NCBI RefSeq assembly: GCF_000764305.2
Contig: NW_025943831.1
Span: forward strand, 1-64,000
Direction: 5' to 3'
DNA length: 64,000 nucleotides
Source: Hyalella azteca
Lineage: Eukaryota; Arthropoda; Malacostraca; Amphipoda; Hyalellidae
The notes beneath the pieces were generated by a model. That model saw only the letters and a program-made list of their open reading frames with translations. It searched no databases and was not told where the DNA came from. Of this stretch, positions 12,841 to 24,100 are shown one piece after another. The position numbers and the translations under genes are program-made. Each line of letters opens with the position of its first letter. Position 1 is the first letter of the stretch.

Positions 12841-13690
12841 GAGGGGTGAGAGTGATGGTGTGATTTATGTGCAAACAAGAGACAAATGGATTGAAATATT
12901 AGTGGGTCTGTCAACAGGGGTGACTGTTGACAGGGGTCTGTCAACAACTGAGATTCAAAAGCAATATTTTGATTAGAAGCAATTTTGGTACAGTACATGG
13001 AGAATGAGGGAGAGGAGGAGGTTGCTGAGAATGGAGGCTGGAAGAGTGTGAGGGAAAAAGCAATAATAAATAAGAATCACTATGAATAGTAATTTAATAG
13101 AACATAAACAATCATTCAGGGCCTTAGAGGCCCTATGTCTAATATAGAGAGGCCCCATGTCCTTGTTTTTTATCTCAACCTTAACACAAACTTTCACACC
13201 TCTCTAGCCTCTGCTTTAATATTGCTTCAACCTGACATGGTCTCCCTTTCCTCTCCTACTAACAAAACTAACATGTGATGTGTGGCTGATGACCGTTGTA
13301 AAGGCCTGACTCCAGAATGTTTTTTTTTTCAGAGTCACCATGCCCCAAATCCAAATATACATATGACATTATGATTATAGTACAGGATTTACAGAATATT
13401 TTTGGGAGTGGAGGGACTAAATGATCCTGAAAAGTTTGTTTGATTTTACATCAATGCCAATAACCTTGCTAGTAGCCCAACTGGAAATTTCACTTGCCTG
13501 TGCCTAACAGACTAATAATTTTCCCATTGTCAACAGAATTGGGATTTAGCCTACAGTGATGGATTTATGATAAATATTTATGTTGCGCTGTGAAATTGAT
13601 AAATTCTCCATACATTCACTTTATTCCTTCACTAAGAAAGTTTTGACACGTTCTTGTAAATTTTGTACATACTGTCTTTACTACCTATGT
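12841..13690. other. Noncoding spacer
   Basis: No gene seen. The long minus-strand frame over 12492-12998 is an antisense shadow of the LINE and MITE. Confidence 0.5.
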
Positions 13691-13694
13691 AATA

Positions 13695-14119
13695 CAGCAA
13701 TCCCTTGATTAACGCGGTTAATAAATCCCCGAGTTTTACCGTGTTAAGCAAAACCGCGCTAATCAATCTTAAGAATATATGGAAATAATTATAATGAATC
13801 CTCAAAAATAGCAAAGTTACATAATAATTTTTTTTTTCTACTAAAATTCATCATATTTTTTCATCTAGGTCTTCACCGATCTTCGTTTTTGTTTCACCAT
13901 TATCAAAATGCTTAATTATTTCAAGCTTAGTCTCCAAAGTGATATTTTTATGTTTAAGCGTTCCCTTTTTGTCCATAATTATGATGGTAATATATATATA
14001 TAATGACGGTATAAACCGACTCTGTAGTACACCGCGTAGATTAAGGGTAGGTCGCAAATTTTTTTTCCGCGTTAATCAAAACTGCGGTATTCAAAACCGT
14101 GCTAATCAAGGGATTGCTG
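13695..14119. mobile_element. Internally deleted Tigger/pogo-type transposon
   Basis: Ends CAGCAATCCCTTGATTAACG and its complement ...CAAGGGATTGCTG, flanked by TA at 13693-13694 and 14120-14121. Long inverted ends with GCGGTT/AACCGC blocks. On the minus strand about 13976-13854 encodes MDKKGTLKHKNITLETKLEI and IIKHFDNGETKTKIGEDL, the first helix-turn-helix of a CENP-B/Tigger transposase. The catalytic domain is absent. 425 bp. Confidence 0.85.
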
Positions 14120-14121
14120 TA

Positions 14122-14959
14122 CTTAAATATTGCTAACTCCATACAGCTGCCATGTAATTGACAGCTTGGTTGACACTTCATTGTTTTTTAAAATCATGGA
14201 GATGTGGCCATGTCCTATTTGGTGGTGAGGTCCAGTTGACTGTTACTCCTTGCTTCCCACTTCAAGCTATGTAGATACAGATGTAAATTCCTTACCTCGC
14301 CTGACCAAGTTAAACAAATAATTAAATTAATATTGAAGGCATTCTGCAGAATTAGCTGCATTTTTTTACTTGAAGAGTATTTGACAGATTTTGAACAGGC
14401 ATTCTAATCTGTCTAATTCAGTTTCTTCCAGTTAGGGCTAGTACAGCCTTCAGGAACATGATTGTGACATTAGAGTTGCTGGCCTTCTGAAGAAACAGAT
14501 TTTTTTAGAAACAAAACTGAACCACATCTCCCTACCATGATCAAAACAGCTTAATCATCATCATGTGGTTATTGAACGCTTCAAATTATTGCTCTGGCCA
14601 GTATTACCATATACTTTTGTTAGTTATGAGCAGGAAGGTAAGGAACTTATCATATGTATATCTTTTGGGATTGATAGTAGAAGGTAATCAGGACTGTGAA
14701 TCAATTATTTCTTCCATGTTATATGTAGGTATATTATTGTAGACAGTTCAACAATTTTTCAATTCAATAATTCAATTGAGCTTTGCGAAGAATAATATAA
14801 AATTGATTCTCTCCAATAGTTTAATGCTCACAAAGCTCATTACTGGCTATACAAAATTTTTGTTCTTCAAATTCTGTTGGGAATTATTATCTTGTAATTT
14901 GTTTGTAAAAGTGAAATTTGGTGATAGTGAATAATTTCAAACTTTTACTCATTCCTTAG
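14122..14959. other. Spacer or BI-1 intron
   Basis: Lies just 5' of the first visible BI-1 exon, so it is probably intronic. I looked for a short exon encoding the missing N-terminus and could not recognise one. Confidence 0.4.
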
Positions 14960-15066
14960 TGAAGAACCAGTCCGTAAACACCTGAAAAATGTTTACGCAA
15001 CAGTCACCATTACATCCATCTGTGCTGCTGCTGGTGGCTTTGCACATCTCTACAGCTCCATTATTG
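14960..15066 (+). CDS. TMBIM6: BI-1 exon a (first visible)
   Basis: Acceptor ctcattccttag precedes it and donor GTATGG follows. Reads EEPVRKHLKNVYATV..., the juxtamembrane helix and TM1 of the BI-1 fold. Starts in phase 2 and ends in phase 1. Confidence 0.93.
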
Positions 15067-17710
15067 GTATGGCTGTTCAGGAACCATACTGTTTTGGTCA
15101 TTGCACTGATTGCAGTTCTTCTTTTTGTCTTACTATAATTATGTTAGTGAAATACACATTTATTCTGAAAAGTATTTAATTTCACTCAACTCAATCAAAT
15201 ATGACTTGAACAATGGTGTAAATTAATTTCTAATTGTAAATAAGAATATAAAAATATTTTGACATATCATCTCATAAAGAAATGATAAACTTGTAACCTG
15301 AAGATTTATTTGATCATTTGGCCTAGTATTTATTGAAAAATCTGGAAATTGATTAAAATTTACCCTGAAGAATAAGTGGTAACTATTTCTTGTTGCTAGA
15401 AAAATGTTTCAATTAAAAATCACATTTAATAACAAGTTTGAGAGTACTAAATGTTCTAATTCACGGTGCAGCATATTTTTGCAGAATAAATTTTTAATGC
15501 AAAGGAGTCAATTTAAGCCGATTTAATTAAAGCTTGAAGCATGCATTGAACTGATGCATTACATTACCAGAATGATGAATATTTATGTTTTTTTGCAGGA
15601 GCTGGCCTCCTGACTGGCATTGGCTCACTTGTGTTGATGCTGATGCTTTTGGGCACCCCTCAGTCTCCTAAGAACACGCCTCTCCGTCTTGCCTACCTTG
15701 CTGGCTTTGGCTTCCTCTCAGGCACAAACTTGGGCCCTCTACTGCAAATGGCCATCATTGTTGAGCCCACAATTGTACATTTCTTTAATTTGGATTGAAA
15801 TTCATGCCTAAAGTTAATTTTTAATGTTCAAAATTCTGTATTTAGCAATAATTAGCATGCCACCAAATGTTTATTAAAAAAATTCTTTAGCTGTGGAAAA
15901 CTCTCTCTGGCTTATCTGTTTGAGAGCAAGGAAAGAATTATTTTCCTAGTGATAGTAGGTTTCTTATAATTTTGTTGTAATACCTACAAGCTGTTTACTC
16001 TCTTGCTGAGATTGTTCGATTCGGCATGAACAGGGGAGTCTAGAACTCTAAAGTTAGCAATGCTGTAGTGTAACTTGAGTTGGGGAATTTGCTGCAAGCA
16101 TGTCAATAAATTAATTGGTTTGTTATGATTATGCTCTCATTGGCAAAGAGCAATTCATTCAGTTTCTAATTTATGCACAGAAATTTCCGCTAAAAATCGT
16201 GATGAAATATTTACCGTTAATTGTCTCAATTTTAGATAATGGAGGCTCTGCTGGGCACAGCAATTGTTTTCGCCTGCTTCAGCTTGGCCGCCCTGTACTC
16301 ACCACGTGGCAAATACCTCTACCTCGGGGGCACGCTCATTTCCATCCTCTCGACGCTCTTCTTTCTCTCCCTCGTCAACCTCTTCTTCTCGTCCAGGCTC
16401 TTATTCCAGGTATGTTCATCCCCAAATTCCATGAACACTAAAGGAGATACACTTAGTGGCCACCTTTATACGTTTCATTAGAGCTCCAACTCATTCTTCT
16501 GGTTGTCCTCGGGATGTGATCATGGTTAAAAGGTAATTTAGTTACCTTTTTTTCTGCCACCCAAGCAGTCCGAATGAGTGTCACAATTGTGACGATTTTG
16601 GGTTGCCCAACAGCGCTGCAAGATAAGGTCAAACTGTGTGTGAGAACGTTTACTGTTTAGACCCAGATTTGCACAAGATGCTCAGCCAGCATGTAAAGGA
16701 ACCTCATTCAAAAGTGAACCATTTCTCTTATTCGATCTCGTGGATAAAAAGCTCGGTATTGTTTCTGTGCGAGTTTTTTTATGTATAAAATAAAAGACAA
16801 AATGAAGAAAGTTGACTGACAAAGATATAAAGAATGATAAAAATAATTTCGCTGATAATTATATCCTTCAGTTTTTAACTTTTCAATCGGCAATTTTATA
16901 GGTAACAAATGATCCTCTTACCTTGCATGAGAGATAAGCAAATATCAAGGGTAATTCAATGCCCTGCTGACTAGATTTTAAGTGTTAATTGCCATTAATT
17001 TGAATTTACTCAGTAGTCAAATTTGAATTTAGTCAATTTTTTAGCAAAAAGTCAGTCAATTTATTAGCAGTATTTCTGTTTTACTTCTAAATTTACAATC
17101 AAGCGAGTATCATAAAAACTAATGATAAATGATCATATGCAGGCCAACTTGTACATCGGTCTGGCAGTGATGTGTGGCTTTGTTGTATACGACACTCAAC
17201 TCATCATCGAAAAGAAGAGGCTTGGAAACGATGACTTCATCATGCACGGAATGGAACTTTTCATTGATTTTATGGCCATTTTCAAGCGAATCCTGGTCAT
17301 CCTCACTGATAAGGTATTGCCGTTTTTCTACAGTGTTTTGATCGAACTATACGGATCATGAGCCTCTAACGTCTAACTATTACATATAACAGTTTGTGTC
17401 AAATATTTTCATTGTTCTGCTTAGTCCTTGATCTTGAATGAGATTTTTTTTTGCTTTGGAATATAAAAAGCTTTAAATGTCTCGTACTTCAATCATTATT
17501 TTAGCAATAACTGAACATAATGGCAATTTTTGAATCCTAGAGCATCATGGCTAATTACACTAATCTTTAGAAGCAATGCTTGACAATACCGGTGAATCAG
17601 TTAGGTAATCTAAGCGCTTTCATCTTATGATACATGTTGAAATTTAAAATAACATTACATTTTCGTCTGAGCAGGAGGCTCAGAACAAGCGCAACAGGCG
17701 TCGCAACTAA
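14960..17710 (+). CDS. TMBIM6: Bax inhibitor-1 (TMBIM6) gene, five exons, first coding exon not found
   Basis: ER multi-pass membrane protein of the BI-1/TMBIM family, known to suppress cell death and leak ER calcium in a pH-dependent way. Exons 14960-15066, 15599-15774, 16236-16409, 17143-17313 and 17675-17710 join in one frame to give 220 residues. The order of family blocks is as expected: RKHLKNVYATVT at the start of TM1, an AGLL...GTP block, LAGFGFLSGTNLGPLL, LGTAIVFACFSLAALY, LYLGGTLISIL, then CGFVVYDTQLIIEK and ELFIDFMAIFKRI. The Asp residues in YDTQL and FIDF match the conserved pair thought to form the pH sensor (known for the family). The C-terminus is short and basic, as usual. Human BI-1 has 237 residues, so about 20 N-terminal residues are missing. 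The first exon starts mid-codon (xxT), so an upstream exon ending in phase 2 must exist. It is probably lost to view in the repeat-rich upstream DNA or outside the window. It is convergent with the IkB gene. Confidence 0.95.
15599..15774 (+). CDS. TMBIM6: BI-1 exon b
   Basis: Acceptor tttttttgcag; donor GTACAT is weak but forced by the frame, because reading on gives a stop after five codons. Encodes TM2 and TM3 with the GTPQSPK loop and the LAYLAGFGFLSG block. Ends in phase 0. Confidence 0.92.
16236..16409 (+). CDS. TMBIM6: BI-1 exon c
   Basis: Acceptor tctcaattttag and donor GTATGT. Exactly 58 codons covering TM4 and TM5, from IMEALLGTAIVF to SSRLLFQ. Noticeably GC-richer than the flanking introns. 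Confidence 0.94.
17143..17313 (+). CDS. TMBIM6: BI-1 exon d
   Basis: Acceptor gatcatatgcag and donor GTATTG. 57 codons beginning ANLYIGLAVMCGF, the most conserved block of the family. Contains both conserved Asp residues of TM6/TM7. Reading through the donor adds 15 residues, then a stop at 17359-17361. Confidence 0.95.
17675..17710 (+). CDS. TMBIM6: BI-1 terminal coding exon
   Basis: Acceptor tttcgtctgagcag. Eleven codons (EAQNKRNRRRN) and a TAA stop, giving the basic cytosolic tail typical of BI-1 proteins. The phase matches exon d. Confidence 0.88.
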   Translation, partial: EAQNKRNRRRN

Positions 17711-18640
17711 TGCCGTCTCTGCTTTGCTGCCTGCAGCCGATTACTAAGGTGATCAGCTTATGTAGCGTCACTGCAATCAATGTCTTAGTTTAAGAGTCAG
17801 GTAGTCTATGGAGAGTTTTCTAATTGATTTAAGTTGATGACTTTCTTTCATCAAATATTTACGAGTGTTACCTATTGTTGCTTTATTCTGTTGACGAAAT
17901 TTTTCTACCACCAAGGAACATCTTCCATTTCATTGCCGTTCTGGGACATGATTAGGCATAGGCTTTTCATTGATGACTTTCTTTTCTTCGGTTATTTCAA
18001 TTTTATTAGTTTTTAGTTGAATGCTGAGGGGTTTTTCTTGGCACAGAATGTAATGTTGAGCGTCACGTTAATGTTGGGTGTTGTCACTGGAAATGTGTAC
18101 CTTTCATCGATAAACAAAGTTTTAGTGAAATATATTAAGCCTACTGTTAGTTCCCTGTGTCCAATATGATCGCTCAATTCGAGCTATCAGCTCTGAGTTG
18201 TGCTCAATGTTTCACTTTTAGCCGAGTGGAGGATAGTGTACTTGCCCAGCCAAATTACGGCGAGAGAAACATCAACTTTGATGGGACTCTGGCTACCCAA
18301 CCTTCATTCCGTCGTACACACCAAGGATGAATAAATTTTCTGTGCTGTTTTAAAGGATTTGTGATAGTTCTTATGTGAAATAGTGCCCATGAAATTGGCG
18401 CAGCATAGTGGAATGTTTATTACACGGGTTTTCCGCATTCTTCAATGTATATTTTCCTTTATGTTGTTAATTGCTTTATCCCTTAGCTAGTTTGCTATAT
18501 GATTAAACGAGGTGACGAAGTTTGAGCTCACTCGGTATTTTTATAACAAGTCTCCTTTTTAAGCTGACGCTCTCGTTCTCTCCTGAGCCTCCTTAATTTG
18601 CCTCTCACAGCTTCAAATCTGTTGAAAATAAATCGTTTCT
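17711..18640 (+). other. BI-1 3' UTR and candidate poly(A) signals
   Basis: No coding frame of interest. AATAAA hexamers sit at 18330-18335 and 18627-18632, each followed by T/GT-rich sequence, so either could set the mRNA end. This is inference from hexamers only. Confidence 0.5.
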
Positions 18641-21012
18641 TTTACTCCGTCTGTGCTCCATTATTTTTTGATTGTTTCTTTAATCATTTCAGGATTGTAG
18701 AATATCCTTTTTGGTTTAAACTATAATATCGGCCACAACCTTCTTCTCCTGTGTGTTTCTTTACTCAAATGTCATCAATAGAAATTTTAAATGCTTTACC
18801 TACCGCTATTACATTGTTCTTCCCATCACCTGGTGTTGTTTCCCAGGAATCACTTGATTAAACCAATTTCTACAGATGGCACATTGTAATAATCTTACGG
18901 AAAGAAGCAAAAAATGTTGCTATTGATCCCTTCAAAAAGCAGTAATAAAACGTTTTTTTTATATCTTCCCGACTAATTACACTACACAAAATAATAGACT
19001 ATTTCTTTTGTTTGTGAAGGAATATGATTTTTCTCCTTGTCATTATTAAATTATCAGTACATTATTTCGTTCATTCCTGTCGTATATCTTACCTATTTGA
19101 TGTAAGTATTGTTCTTTGCGGTAGTTCCGAGTCTAGCTTCTCGAATTTTGCACTCTTGAGTAGAGAGTCGAGAGCGTCGCCTATTTTTCGAAGGGTCTGT
19201 AGCAGCGCAAATTTGTTAACGACGATTGGTCTTTAGCACTAGAATTGTTGTTAAAAGGTCAGGAAACAGTAGATAAATAAATAAAACTTTATTTGTATGA
19301 CACGAAAAATTAACAGATGAACATGTGATACAGGATTATTTACATGTGAAAAGAGTAGAATACAGTTAACCCGCTCACCTAGCAGTTACAAAGCAATGAA
19401 TGACGGAGTATCTTTTTCAGACCACTTCGAAAAACAGGCTGCTAAAGAAGAGTGACATGGAAATATCGTTAACACGCTCATATGATCTCAGGAAAATTGG
19501 GCGCATTCTTGCTGAATCAATTATTTGTGAGCCAGGACAAGAACTGAACGTTGAATTCAGATTTTTATTGTATAATTTGAGTCACCTTTGTTCCGGAAAA
19601 AAGCTTCGTAGAAACCTCGCTAACACCTAAATATATGGCCATCGATACCAAGATGTGAGTGAGCTTAGTAGAACTATATGTTACTAGGCAAAACTAACCT
19701 GAATTCCATACTGCTAAAAAGAGGTAACTTTAGATGCCGACTTGAACAAACTCAGATGTGTACATAAGCTTGGCGGAGCACGTTACATAATAAGGGAAAA
19801 GGCCAGTAACCGCACAAGCTGGTTTCTTTCCTCCAAATTAATATGAAGGCTGCTCAATCTATGGTGCAGCTTCAAGCGCCTAAGAATACATTTCGATTGT
19901 AGAATTATTGTGAAAATGACAAGGTATATTTATCAAGTAGAACGCATCCATATAATGCAGTTCAACTTTGAAGAATTAAAAAATGGACGATTCCGCCAGG
20001 TTTTGAGGGACAGTCTTGACCTCGATTAAAGATTGTCGCTGGAAGTTTATAAAAACGCTAACGAGTGCTAAGCATTCGGCGCTGGAAACTAATAATTAAT
20101 TAGCTTAAATAAAATTCCAGCAAGACTTACGACTTCAGTAAGGCTTCGGATACCACTTATCGTTCATTTGACTTAAGTCTACAGACCTACTAGAAATGTT
20201 ATAATGTATCCTACATTAGGCAACAATGAAGCTCACTAATTATTCATGATAAAGCTGGTAACAATAGCTTGCTTAACTCAACAACGTTGTGGAAATTGCA
20301 TGAACATCAGCCGCCAAAGCAATAGGCACGAGCTGAAACAGAAGAAACGCAGGTCACGTATAGCGTGATAGATAAAACGCGCCTCCATTGACATCAGATT
20401 CATTTCCATTGCAGTGCTAAAAATTATGGATGGGATACATAGAAATTTTTGTAATCCACCTGTAAGAAGTCTCCGACAGGCTGACAGCAACATAAGAAAT
20501 TGTATTCATTATTTGAATTATCTCAGCGCACTTACAGAACCATAATAACAGTAAACTTCAAAGAACAAGGAATATTGTACATCGATCGGTCTCACCAGTG
20601 GGTAATGCCCACAGCATGAACTTTGAATGAAATCAAATGTGTTTACAGAAGTATTAGAGGATTATATTAGTTCGATGATAAATTGAATGAATGACTGCTA
20701 TTAAATCTGCTTAATGTAATTAATTGAATGTAATCTGCTCTCTTCCAACGTCCCCAAGAAATAAAAATGTCCATTCTTGTTAGATCAATGATAGGCAACC
20801 AAGAAACGTGCAATATTTTATCACTTTCGGATACCAGCGAATAAGCGATTATTGGAAACACGATGTTCTCAAGAACTTTGAAATACATTTTACAAATTAT
20901 CACTTTTGAATCGCTTATAATGGCGACCAGGATAAAATTGTCGCCAAAAGGAAGGTTAAAGCGTTTCATCTAAACTTGCTAGAAAAAAAAGACGACGTGG
21001 TGTGAGCGTCGT
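18641..21012. other. Convergent intergenic region, 3' flank of cactus
   Basis: Between the BI-1 poly(A) signals and the cactus stop. Should include the cactus 3' UTR. TTTATT (AATAAA on the minus strand) occurs at 19564-19569 and 19288-19293. No coding frame supported. Confidence 0.45.
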
Positions 21013-21171
21013 TTAGAAGTAGAGATCAGCATTGATGGTTTGCGGAGCCGTAGATACCGGAGGGCCCAAAGCCTGATTTGCTGAGAGAGAAGAATGATGG
21101 ACTGACACGCCTGCCAACCGAATGTCGTCCACATCTCGCCATCCGTTCATTGTACTGCCAGATTCGGTTTC
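21013..21171 (-). CDS. cact: cactus exon 7: C-terminal tail
   Basis: Acceptor TTTTATTTCAG. 52 codons, ETESGSTMNGWRDVDDIRL... to INADLYF and TAA. Ser/Thr/Pro-rich, PEST-like. Connected across a 3.8-kb intron; the phase (0) agrees. Confidence 0.9.
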   Translation of the reverse strand, partial: ETESGSTMNGWRDVDDIRLAGVSVHHSSLSANQALGPPVSTAPQTINADLYF

Positions 21172-24100
21172 CTGAAATAAAATTTATCACATTAATTTTA
21201 TTCTCTCAATTTAATATTATAGAAAACAGCGAAGAAAGTGACTAGTGCCAACGAGAGTAATTAATTGAATATTAATACAAACTCTCATGACATTGCCGAA
21301 CCTGTATTAGGAAAAAAGTATTAAAAATTTGATTTAATCCTGTATTGTTTACCGTTTCACTAGTAAAATAATTATATACTTAGCGGATTCTTTCAATGCA
21401 CAGTACATGATGATTTTTTTCAATATTATGAGCACAGCGCCCAAGCATAAATGAGACAATAATCGTTATGATTGTAGTAGGCAAAAATAATTCCAGGAAT
21501 AACTGCAACATAATTTGAATCATAACGAAAATAATTAAAACTGAGCATCAGTGCTGTTAGACTGGCTTTTGATCCCACACGGCGCACAAGTTTAGTGAAA
21601 GAGCGCGGGCAGCATAATGTTGACTGCAAATTGTACCTCAACATGAAGAATGAGATAAAATATTTATCCTGCCGTTTTACTTCTCGGTTACCTGTACTAT
21701 TGTCTGAAGTCAGCTTGAATTCTAGAATTACATTACCATAAATATCATCCGTCTCTTGGGCTAACGGCATCTTATCCAGGCTAGCCAACCTAACCGAGTA
21801 AGAATTTACGCCCGGAGCGGGCGGGAATGCCAAGCTCGGCTATCGAACAGCTGAAGCAGCAACATAGCAACAGCTGCAGTTGCAATGGTGCCAAGACTAA
21901 AGCTGATAGATCTAACAACAGCCCAATTTATAATAATCTAACGCAGGTTTATGAAACTGAAACCGCCAGGATAAAAATAGCTTTTCTTAAAAAATAGGTC
22001 ATAAATCAAACTAAATAGTCCGTGAAGATACGGATGACCTTCTAACTGGAACCCGTGGGTTTGGGCTTACCAGACAGTGAGGAGCCTTACAGTTACCACC
22101 AATGAAAGGGTAGCTTTATGAGGTGAACGTACACGTTCTGACTGTTCAGGTTTCAAAAGTTGTTGCATACATTCGTCATGCGTATTGATATATCATGAAT
22201 AATAAAAAATAATACTATAATTTGATAACGAGCTCTTACCAAAGCTGTGGGAAAAGCGAAATAAATATAGTACTAAAAATATTCGCTACGAAGTAGCTAA
22301 ATAATAAGCAATAATATTTATTATCGGACTGGTGCACGAAAAAAAACACAAAAATGGCATTTGGCACTTCAAGTGAATATGCGGAGGCCAGACAAAGAGG
22401 CACCTAGTTCACGATGACCACAACACGGCTATCGAGCGGTCACGGACGAAGCTTGTCTGCGATTGATCGGCGTTAGTCTTACCAGACACCACGTGACTGG
22501 GCAACTGGGACTGCGTGGCAGCGAATAATGAAGCAGCATCCCACGCTAGACAGTATGTTAGAGATGCTATTTGAATAATGGATTCGAGTAATATGTTCCA
22601 GACAGCGTGACCACAAAAGTTAGGTGACATTCGAAGATCCCGTGCGATACGGCATCAACTGCACGATAAAAGTGAGACGGTCACTTAACGACAGCGTTTG
22701 ATACCTTACCTACGTAGAATTTGTAACAATTTTAAAATGTGCATTGCATATGCCAAGGCTGATTTTTATTTAGAATAATACACCTATTTGACTTCCTCGA
22801 ATATTAAATTGTCAAGGAATGCATGGCAATGAAGCAGCTGTGTTCCGAGCACAGGTGTCTCTGCACTTGCATTGATCTGTGCCTCTCTTCACACAGCTTC
22901 CCAGAAACTCGAGAACAAGAAATGTAGAACGCAGGTCACGGGGACTTCCGTTTCCGGTCATTATTGTGTTCCAACCAAACGATAATTTTGATGGAATTAA
23001 GTGAAAATAAATCGAACATAAAAACGTTAGGCCTAGTTCATCAATTCATTCGTTGCTCGTATTTCAAGTTACGGATCAAGAATACCACCGTTGAACCCTT
23101 CTAAAGTTCATCAAGACAAGCGGATAAAGACTGAACTTAATAAACAAACCAACATGCATCGAGCTAGAAGACAGATGTGGATTTGTTAACGCTTAACAAA
23201 TCTCAGTTTCAGAATAAAAAATACTGTTAGCACCATTCGAGACGACATCTTCGTCCGGCTACAAAATTTCAGGGTTGAAATATATTTTTTATTTAGTTTA
23301 ACGAAAAAGAGGGTCGCATAAGAACTCAAGAAAATCATTAAACTTCTCAAGGTTGTAGTCATCACAGTGAGCTGCAATCAAAATCGCAAGTCACGCAATT
23401 CCTAAGGAGGCACCAACTCGGGTTAAGAGCACCAACTGCAAGCTGCTTTTGTGGGAACAAGTCACGCGCTTTGTTATCTGCTCTCGGGATTTCCGCACGC
23501 AAGTGTATGAAGTTGCTGTCGCAACAGGCATCAAGAGGCATAAATATGACTTGATAACAGCACGTTTGCGGGAACGCCAGGGAGCGAGCCTAATATGACA
23601 TTTACAAGCTAGTCATAATGACAGCATTTCAAAGATATACGTACAGATCAATATGCTGATGGAGTTTGTTTTTGAGGGAAACGTGCTAACTTTTAACTAA
23701 TCCGCAAGAAAACGTATATTGTGCTGACCATACGATAGCCCTAACATCTCTCTTGAGAGTCGCAACCAAGCCATAGCTGAATTTGAAAAAAATTCCTAGT
23801 TTATTAAGGGAAGCTTACTGAAAAAATTCTAACATCAAAACTTTATTTTTAAATCAACAATATTGTGCAACGAGTAGATCACTACAGTCAAAAAAGCTGA
23901 TCCGTGTGAAGGAAAGCCATTTCTCAACTGCAGCTTATTTAACAAAGCAACTACGACCACATACCAATACAAACAACATCTTAAAATGATAAAAATGCAA
24001 TATTTTCACAGGTTCAATATGCTGGAGACTTGTTCTAATGTTCAAAATAATCAAGTAAATGATAAATCTTAAGAAAAAAGTTGAACATACGTAGAATTCA

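Noticed and set aside
12492..12998. 168-codon minus-strand frame rich in Ser/Leu/His
   Set aside because: Antisense of the LINE remnant and MITE end. Composition reflects complement of purine-rich LINE sequence.
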